64,000 nt of DNA, from assembly GCF_030816965.1 (NCBI RefSeq), contig NZ_JAUSYQ010000002.1, forward strand, positions 3,877,001 to 3,941,000, written 5' to 3'. Position numbers and translations under genes: made by a program. This document shows, piece after piece, positions 58,547-64,000 of this stretch. The DNA comes from Streptomyces canus. GTDB taxonomy: Bacteria > Actinomycetota > Actinomycetes > Streptomycetales > Streptomycetaceae. Under the pieces are notes generated by a model. It was not told where the DNA came from. It saw nothing but the letters and a program-made list of their open reading frames with translations, and did not search any database. Numbering within the stretch: position 1 is the first letter of the stretch; each line of letters opens with the position of its first letter.

Positions 58547-59299
58547 CTAGATGTCGTACGCCAGTCTCGGCGCCGCCAGTTCCACCGGGCCGTCGAAGAC
58601 CGCGCGTGCGTCGGCGAGGTTGACCTGGGGGTCGGTCCACGGGGGGATGTGGGTGAGGACCAGGCGGCGGACTCCTGCGCGGGCCGCCGTCTCACCCGCC
58701 TCGCGGCCGTTGAGGTGCAGGTCGGGGATGTCTTCCTTGCCGTGCGTGAAGGCGGCCTCGCACAGGAACAGGTCGGTGTCGCGGGCGAGTTCGGTCAGGG
58801 CGGGGCTCAGACCGGTGTCGCCGGAGTACGTCAGGGACTTCCCGCCGTGCTCGACGCGGATGCCGTACGCCTCCACCGGGTGCGCCACTCGCTCCGTGTG
58901 GACCGTGAACGGGCCGATGTCGAAGGTGGACGGCTTGACCGTGTGGAAGTCGAAGACCTCGCTCATGGAGGAGGCGGTGGGGGTGTCGGCGTAGGCCGTG
59001 GTGAGGCGGTGTTCGGTGCCCTCGGGGCCGTAGACCGGGATGGGGTCGCAGCGGCCGCCGTCGTGGCGGTAGTAGCGTGCGACGAAGTACGCACACATGT
59101 CGATGCAGTGGTCGGCGTGCAGGTGGCTGAGGAAGATCGCGTCGAGGTCGTAGAGACCGCAGTGGCGCTGCAGCTCGCCAAGGGCACCGTTGCCCATGTC
59201 GAGAAGCAGCCGGAAGCCGTCGGCCTCGACGAGGTAGCTCGAGCAGGCCGATTCCGCGGACGGGAACGACCCCGAGCAGCCGACGACGGTGAGCTTCAT
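58547..59299 (-). CDS. MBL-fold metallo-hydrolase
   Basis: A 250-residue metallo-beta-lactamase-fold enzyme. The zinc motif is FLSHLHADHCIDM (His59, His61, Asp63, His64), with further ligands in ERVAHPVEAYGIRVEHGGKS, TYSGDTGLSPALTELARDTD and LVLTHIPPW. The sequence is closest to the ribonuclease Z/AtsA-like branch (MKLTVVGCSGSFP), so a nuclease, phosphodiesterase or sulfatase activity is possible. Start at 59299 fits the family; the longer frame does not. Confidence 0.9.
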   Translation of the reverse strand: MKLTVVGCSGSFPSAESACSSYLVEADGFRLLLDMGNGALGELQRHCGLYDLDAIFLSHLHADHCIDMCAYFVARYYRHDGGRCDPIPVYGPEGTEHRLTTAYADTPTASSMSEVFDFHTVKPSTFDIGPFTVHTERVAHPVEAYGIRVEHGGKSLTYSGDTGLSPALTELARDTDLFLCEAAFTHGKEDIPDLHLNGREAGETAARAGVRRLVLTHIPPWTDPQVNLADARAVFDGPVELAAPRLAYDI

Positions 59300-59533
59300 A
59301 AAACAGAAACCTCCGCTGGCGGGAACTTTTCTGGGATGGAGACGGGGGTCGTGCGGTCCGTCGAGCGTAAGGCGCAAAACCTCCGGTCGCTCCTCCGCCA
59401 AGGGCTGTTGTGGGCGAACTCACCTGTGGTGTCACCGGTTCGGCTGGACCGAGGGCGTGCGGGGAGTGTGACCGCGCTTACGGCTTGCACAGAGGGCGCG
59501 CGGGCCTGATCGCGCGCCGGTAACGTCGTCCTC

Positions 59534-59983
59534 ATGGACACGTCCTGGTGGCTCGCGCTCGCGGCGGTGGTACTGCTCGCGCTGGTCGCCACGCTCGTGG
59601 ACGGCTGGGGCCGGGGGCGCAGGCCGAAGGGGCGCGCGGACCGGGTCGGCCGTCCCTCCGGACGAACCGTGGTCCGGCCGCGGCCCGCGGAGATCTGGTG
59701 GGCGAACGTGCCGTACGAGGACGGGCCCGGGGGCAAGGACCGGCCCTGTCTGGTGCTCGCGGTGCACGGGAAGCGGGTGACCGTCGCGAAGATCACCAGC
59801 AAGTACCACGACGAGCGGTCCGGGGTGATCCCGCTGCCGCCGGGTGCCGTCGGGGACACGCAGGGGCGCGCGAGTTTCCTGGAGACCGATGAGCTGCGGG
59901 CGGTGCCGGTGGGGGCCTTCCGGCGGAAGGTGGGGGTGGTGGACCCGGTCCTCTGGGACCAGGTCCGTCACCTGGCGACGTAG
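59534..59983 (+). CDS. Membrane-anchored PemK/MazF-like protein
   Basis: A 149-residue protein. An N-terminal membrane span (about 5-23, WLALAAVVLLALVATLVDGW) and a basic linker lead to a MazF/PemK toxin-like domain (RPAEIWWANVPYEDGPGGKD, RPCLVLAVHGKRVTVAKITS, VIPLPPGAVGDTQGRASFLE, TDELRAVPVGAFRRKVGVV). MazF proteins cut single-stranded RNA, with the Arg in the first loop and the Thr/Ser in KITS as active-site positions. No antitoxin gene is adjacent, and membrane attachment is unusual. It converges on cysM. Confidence 0.82.
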   Translation: MDTSWWLALAAVVLLALVATLVDGWGRGRRPKGRADRVGRPSGRTVVRPRPAEIWWANVPYEDGPGGKDRPCLVLAVHGKRVTVAKITSKYHDERSGVIPLPPGAVGDTQGRASFLETDELRAVPVGAFRRKVGVVDPVLWDQVRHLAT

Positions 59984-59987
59984 AACG

Positions 59988-60944
<957 letters not shown>

Positions 60945-61223
60945 TCAGGCCATGCCGCCGGCCACGGCCGGCAGGATCGTGACGTTGTCGCCGTCGGTGA
61001 GCTTGGTGTTGATGCCGTCGAGGAAGCGGACGTCCTCGTCGTTCAGGTAGACGTTGACGAAGCGGCGCAGCTCCCCGCCGTCCACGATCCGGGCCTGGAC
61101 GCCCGCATGCCGGGTCTCGAGGTCGGCGAAGAGCTCGGCGAGGGTGTTCCCGTTGCCCTCCACCGCCTTCTGGCCGTCGGTGTAGGTGCGGAGGATGGTC
61201 GGGATGCGGACCTCGATGGCCAT
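60945..61223 (-). CDS. cysO: Sulfur carrier protein CysO (MoaD/ThiS family)
   Basis: A 92-residue ubiquitin-like sulfur carrier: IEVRIPTILRTYTDGQKAVE, LAELFADLETRHAGVQARIV, FVNVYLNDEDVRFLDGINTK and VTILPAVAGGMA. Functional carriers end in Gly-Gly, but here Met-Ala follows (GG at 89-90). By analogy to QbsE, whose extra residues are removed by a JAMM protease, the tail is probably cut off before thiocarboxylation, perhaps by the neighbouring Mec. Start ATG at 61223 has CAGGAGCC just upstream. Confidence 0.94.
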   Translation of the reverse strand: MAIEVRIPTILRTYTDGQKAVEGNGNTLAELFADLETRHAGVQARIVDGGELRRFVNVYLNDEDVRFLDGINTKLTDGDNVTILPAVAGGMA

Positions 61224-61302
61224 GGCTCAGGGCTCCTGTCGGATGGTGTCGGGTCGGTGGGCGCGCGGCAGCGCTGGTACAGCAGGTCGTGCGTGTGTGG
61301 AG

Positions 61303-61345
61303 CTCCCCCACGCTCGGCTTCGCTCGCGCGGGTGGTGCCCCCACC
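61303..61345. repeat. Streptomycete REP-like hairpin between leader peptide and cysO
   Basis: CCCACGC (61307-61313) pairs with GCGCGGG (61326-61332), one G-T, around CTCGGCTTCGCTC; outer C and G runs may extend it. The wording CCACGCTCGGCTTCGCTCG is a short repeat common in streptomycete intergenic DNA as I recall. Lying between the leader ORF and cysO it could act as an attenuator terminator. Confidence 0.6.
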
Positions 61346-61376
61346 GCCCCACGGCCGTACGGCGGCAGAGGCAGCG

Positions 61377-61472
61377 TCAACAGATGGCGCTGGCGAGCCT
61401 GCACAGGTCGACGTGCAGCCGCGCCACGAGCAGGCTGCCCGGCGTCTTCTCGCTCACGTCGTAAGAAACCAT
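61377..61472 (-). CDS. Cysteine-containing leader peptide upstream of cysO-cysM
   Basis: A 31-codon ORF reading M-V-S-Y-D then, near the end, ARLHVDLCRLASAIC and stop. The R-x-HVDL...SAxC pattern is that of short peptides annotated as putative leader peptides before sulfur genes in streptomycetes. A TACGAT -10 element (61484-61479 on the minus strand) lies 6 bases before the ATG, so the message is probably leaderless. Two cysteine codons at the end (TGC and the final TGT) suit attenuation by cysteinyl-tRNA supply. It lies 154 bases before cysO, behind the hairpin. Confidence 0.8.
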   Translation of the reverse strand: MVSYDVSEKTPGSLLVARLHVDLCRLASAIC

Positions 61473-61635
61473 GGGGTCATCGTATCGATTCCCGGTCCGG
61501 ATCCCGGAGTGTGATCCCACCATGTGGACGAAATGGGGCCGCTGGCTGAGATACGGCAGCTCAGGCGGACTGCCTGCGGACCAGTCCGGTCGGTACGACC
61601 ACCGAGGACGGCCTCGCGTACGACCCTGCGGGTCA

Positions 61636-62064
61636 CTACACCTGGTACGCCGCGACGATCTCCACCTCCTCCTCGGTGACCTCGCCGTCGACGATCCGGT
61701 AGGAGCGGAACTGGAAGTCGCCGAGGCCGTCGGTGTCCGCCGTCGAGACCAGGACGTAGTGGGCGCCGGGTTCGTTGGCGTAGGAGATGTCCGTGCGGGA
61801 CGGGTAGGCCTCGGTCGCGGTGTGGGAGTGGTAGATGACCACCGGCTCCTCGTCGCGGTCGTCCATCTCGCGGTAGAGCTTGAGCAGGTCGCCGGAGTCG
61901 AACTCGTAGAACGTGGGTGACATGGCCGCGTTCAGCATCGGGATGAACCGCTCGGGCCGGTCCGATCCGGCCGGCCCCGCGACGACTCCGCACGCCTCGT
62001 CGGGGTGGTCCTTGCGCGCGTGCGCGACGATCTGGTCGACGAGGGCCTGGGTGATGGTCAGCAT
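61636..62064 (-). CDS. mec: Mec, [CysO]-cysteine peptidase (JAMM/M67 family)
   Basis: A 142-residue zinc metallopeptidase that frees cysteine from the CysO adduct. The JAMM site is complete: Glu23 in PDEACGVVAG, and His79-x-His81 followed by ten residues and Asp92 in YHSHTATEAYPSRTD. In actinobacteria mec, cysO and cysM are neighbours, in this order here. The start at 62064 (MLTITQALVDQIVAHA) fits the family. A promoter for the leader-cysO-cysM unit lies in the 164 bases after it, so mec and cysO may be transcribed both together and apart. Confidence 0.94.
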   Translation of the reverse strand: MLTITQALVDQIVAHARKDHPDEACGVVAGPAGSDRPERFIPMLNAAMSPTFYEFDSGDLLKLYREMDDRDEEPVVIYHSHTATEAYPSRTDISYANEPGAHYVLVSTADTDGLGDFQFRSYRIVDGEVTEEEVEIVAAYQV

Positions 62065-62081
62065 GTCGGAAAGGATAAGCA

Positions 62082-62122
62082 GTGGGCCGCTCCGTACCGA
62101 GGATCGGTACGGAGCGGCCCAC
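62082..62122. terminator. Perfect 19-base-pair terminator
   Basis: Arms 62082-62100 and 62104-62122 are perfect reverse complements with a GGA loop (GTGGGCCGCTCCG at the base). It lies behind the permease gene and 18 bases before the mec start, ending permease transcription. Confidence 0.9.
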
Positions 62123-62145
62123 ATGCCGGACGTGTGCGGGGCTTC

Positions 62146-63600
62146 CTAGCCCGCGGTCTTCTCGAACTCCGGCTCGCGCCGGTCCGCGATCTCCGGGTTG
62201 CGGGTCTTCAGTACGGCCCAGCCGATCCCCAGCGCGGCGGCCCATCCGGCCATCACGTACAGGCAGACGCGGGAGTCGGCGTCGTACGCGATCAGGCAGG
62301 TCACGAAGAGCAGGAACACGATGGCGATCCAGCTGCCGACCGAGCCGCCCGGTGCCGGGAAGGAGGAGGCGGGCAGCCGGCCGGCCACGACCTCGCGGCG
62401 GTAGCGCACATGGCTGACCAGGATCATCAGCCACGTCCAGATGCCCGCCGCGGTCGCGACCGAGACGACGTATCCGAAGGCCTTCTCCGGCACGACGTAG
62501 TTCAGCACCACGCCGATGCCCATGAAGAGCACGGAGACCGTGATGGCCAGGGCCGGCGTCCGCGTCGCGGAGAGCTTGTTGAAGGCCTGCGGTGCCTCGC
62601 CGCTGTCGGCCAGGGTGCGCAGCATGCGGCCCGTGGAGTACATGCCGGAGTTGCAGGAGGACAGCGCCGCGGTGAGGACGACGAAGTTCACGATGCCGGC
62701 GCCCGCGGGGATGCCGATCACGGCGAAGGCCTTGACGAAGGGGCTGACGCCGGCCGCGAACTCGGTCCACTTCACGACGCACAGGATGACGGTGAGGGCA
62801 CCGACGTAGAAGAGACCGATGCGCCAGGGCAGGGTGTTGATCGCCTTGGGGAGGGTCTTCTCGGGGTTCTCGGACTCACCGGCGGTCACCCCGACCAGTT
62901 CGACGGCGAGGTAGGCGAACATCACGCCTTGCAGGGTCATCAGGGACGAGCCGATGCCCTTGGGGAAGAAGCCGTCGAAGGCCCAGAGGTTGGAGACCGC
63001 GGCGGTGTCGCCGGCCGCGCTGAAGCCGAAGGTGAGGACACCGAGGCCGATCACGATCATGCCGATGAGGGCGGTGACCTTGATCATCGAGAACCAGAAC
63101 TCGATCTCGCCGAAAAGCTTCACCGAGATCAGGTTCGCGACGAACAGGACGACCAGGAAGACCAGGGCCGTCGTCCACTGGGGGATGGCCGGGAACCAGT
63201 AGTTGACGTAGATCGCGGCGGCGGTGAGTTCCGCCATACCGGTGACGACCCACAGCAGCCAGTAGGTCCAGCCGGTGAAGTAGCCGAAGAACGGGCCGAG
63301 GAATTCGCGGGAGTACTCGGCGAAGGAACCGGAGACCGGGCGGTAGAGCAGCAGCTCGCCGAGTGCCCGCATGATGAAGAAGATGATCACGCCGGCGACG
63401 GCGTACATCAGGATGAGGCTCGGACCGGCCTTGGCGATGTTCGCCCCGGCGTTGAGGAAGAGGCCGACGCCGATGGCGCCGCCGATCGCGATCATCTGGA
63501 CCTGACGGCTGCCGAGTCCGCGCTCGTACCCCTCTTCCGACTCCTTCGGGGCCTTTTCCGAGCCTGGGCCCGTGCCGGTGTCGACCTGAGCGGAGGTCAT
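62146..63600 (-). CDS. Amino acid permease (APC superfamily, CycA/AnsP-like)
   Basis: A 484-residue transporter with 12 spans. The N-terminal signature GLGSRQVQMIAIGGAIGVGL with FLNAGANIAKAGPSLILMYA and RALGELLLYRPVSGSFAEYS is that of the amino acid transporter family (GABA, D-Ser/D-Ala/Gly, Asn permeases). Later come TLPKAINTLPWRIGLFYVGA and SSCNSGMYSTGRMLRTLADS. The closest pattern is D-serine/D-alanine/glycine transport; substrate not proven. The ATG at 63600 has AGAAAGG about 11 bases upstream; an in-frame ATG at 63621 is possible. Confidence 0.92.
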   Translation of the reverse strand: MTSAQVDTGTGPGSEKAPKESEEGYERGLGSRQVQMIAIGGAIGVGLFLNAGANIAKAGPSLILMYAVAGVIIFFIMRALGELLLYRPVSGSFAEYSREFLGPFFGYFTGWTYWLLWVVTGMAELTAAAIYVNYWFPAIPQWTTALVFLVVLFVANLISVKLFGEIEFWFSMIKVTALIGMIVIGLGVLTFGFSAAGDTAAVSNLWAFDGFFPKGIGSSLMTLQGVMFAYLAVELVGVTAGESENPEKTLPKAINTLPWRIGLFYVGALTVILCVVKWTEFAAGVSPFVKAFAVIGIPAGAGIVNFVVLTAALSSCNSGMYSTGRMLRTLADSGEAPQAFNKLSATRTPALAITVSVLFMGIGVVLNYVVPEKAFGYVVSVATAAGIWTWLMILVSHVRYRREVVAGRLPASSFPAPGGSVGSWIAIVFLLFVTCLIAYDADSRVCLYVMAGWAAALGIGWAVLKTRNPEIADRREPEFEKTAG

Positions 63601-64000
63601 ATGTGGTGCGCCTTTCTCCATACCGAACCGGGCCTCTCGTCGGCCTCGGATCGGGTTTCGATCCCCCCGGATTGATGGAGTGGTGCCTGGCCGACGGTCG
63701 TCGGCTCGGTGGCGCACCCGGACGAACATACGGGTGGTGTTCGCCGGGCGGTCGTGAAGATTTATCACGGCCGCGACGTTGATCACCTGCGCGACATATG
63801 GCACAGGTCACAGGAAGAAGGGGACAAACGGCGCCCGGGACACGCGAAAGCCGTCAGCGCGGTGACGTGATCGTTATCCGGATTTGAGCGTCCTCTGAGC
63901 GAACACATCGCCCTCAAGGACGGGCACGAAACCGTCACATCTCACGGCATAAGGGTGGTCACGAGGGTCTCCTGGAGACCGCCCAGCCACAGATACGCCA
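63601..64000. other. Region upstream of the permease gene
   Basis: It should hold the permease promoter. On the minus strand, sequence beyond 63650 reads open but has no protein features, and the last 200 bases to the window end show no gene. A neighbouring gene may start beyond the window. Confidence 0.4.

Overview
The window is chromosomal DNA from a streptomycete. The evidence is very high G+C, dense genes with GTG starts, an SsgA-like sporulation protein, a class E sortase, an Scr1/DUF397 regulator pair, DasR-type dre operators in front of N-acetylglucosamine PTS genes, and a mec/cysO/cysM cysteine pathway. It holds about 68 protein genes, one tRNA (Leu, anticodon UAG), several gene remnants and some notable repeats. 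Species cannot be fixed from the sequence.

Layout. 1-5.3 kb: FAH-family hydrolase, a YidC paralog, a DUF6412 protein, an HxlR regulator divergent from an MFS exporter (with paired operator-like repeats and a decayed tandem copy of the exporter 3' end), and a class E sortase. 5.5-11.4 kb: secreted GH30 glycosidase, SEC-C protein, two divergent secreted proteins, and a ChvE-like sugar-binding lipoprotein. 12-14.4 kb: a small type VII secretion-like cluster. 15-20.5 kb: an A+T-richer restriction island with NaeI-type endonuclease, PIN-like nuclease, an unrecognised winged-helix-like protein, Vsr, a C5 cytosine methyltransferase and a McrA-type HNH nuclease. 20.5-22.4 kb: HATPase, Scr1-type XRE regulator and DUF397 protein. 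22.5-25.3 kb: a three-gene operon of unknown role (membrane protein, small protein, zinc deaminase). 25.5-29.9 kb: methyltransferase, BtrH/DUF4872 protein, Nudix fragment, zinc ribbon protein, a shredded SAM-methyltransferase pseudogene and an IS200/IS605 right-end remnant. 29.8-38.5 kb: a sigma factor fused to an anti-sigma-like membrane tail, the SsgA-like protein, flavin enzymes, acetyltransferase/hydrolase, and Hsp20 with a HAIR-like promoter. 38.5-46.4 kb: LAXTG-anchored alginate lyase-like protein, two tandem repeat arrays, MFS transporter, DUF445, SGNH hydrolase and a DUF1707 protein. 46.4-54.8 kb: ABC-2 exporter, class A penicillin-binding protein, GroES-like protein, thiol peroxidase, and an HNH nuclease beside tRNA-Leu. 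54.8-64 kb: rdgB, rph, the nagF/nagE2 PTS genes, a metallo-hydrolase, a membrane-anchored MazF-like protein, cysM-cysO, a cysteine leader peptide, mec, and an amino acid permease.

Systems that appear to work together. The class E sortase (4485-5273) probably anchors the LAXTG protein at 38647-40092. Mec, CysO and CysM form one sulfur-carrier route to cysteine, with a leaderless cysteine-containing leader ORF directly before cysO-cysM. NagF (EIIB) and NagE2 (EIIC) are divergent and share dre sites. The NaeI endonuclease and the C5 methyltransferase look like the two halves of one restriction-modification system with Vsr as mismatch repair partner. The PIN-like and 17497-18093 proteins sit inside that cluster and are the best candidates for undescribed components. 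A second candidate for an undescribed system is the 22521-25349 operon.
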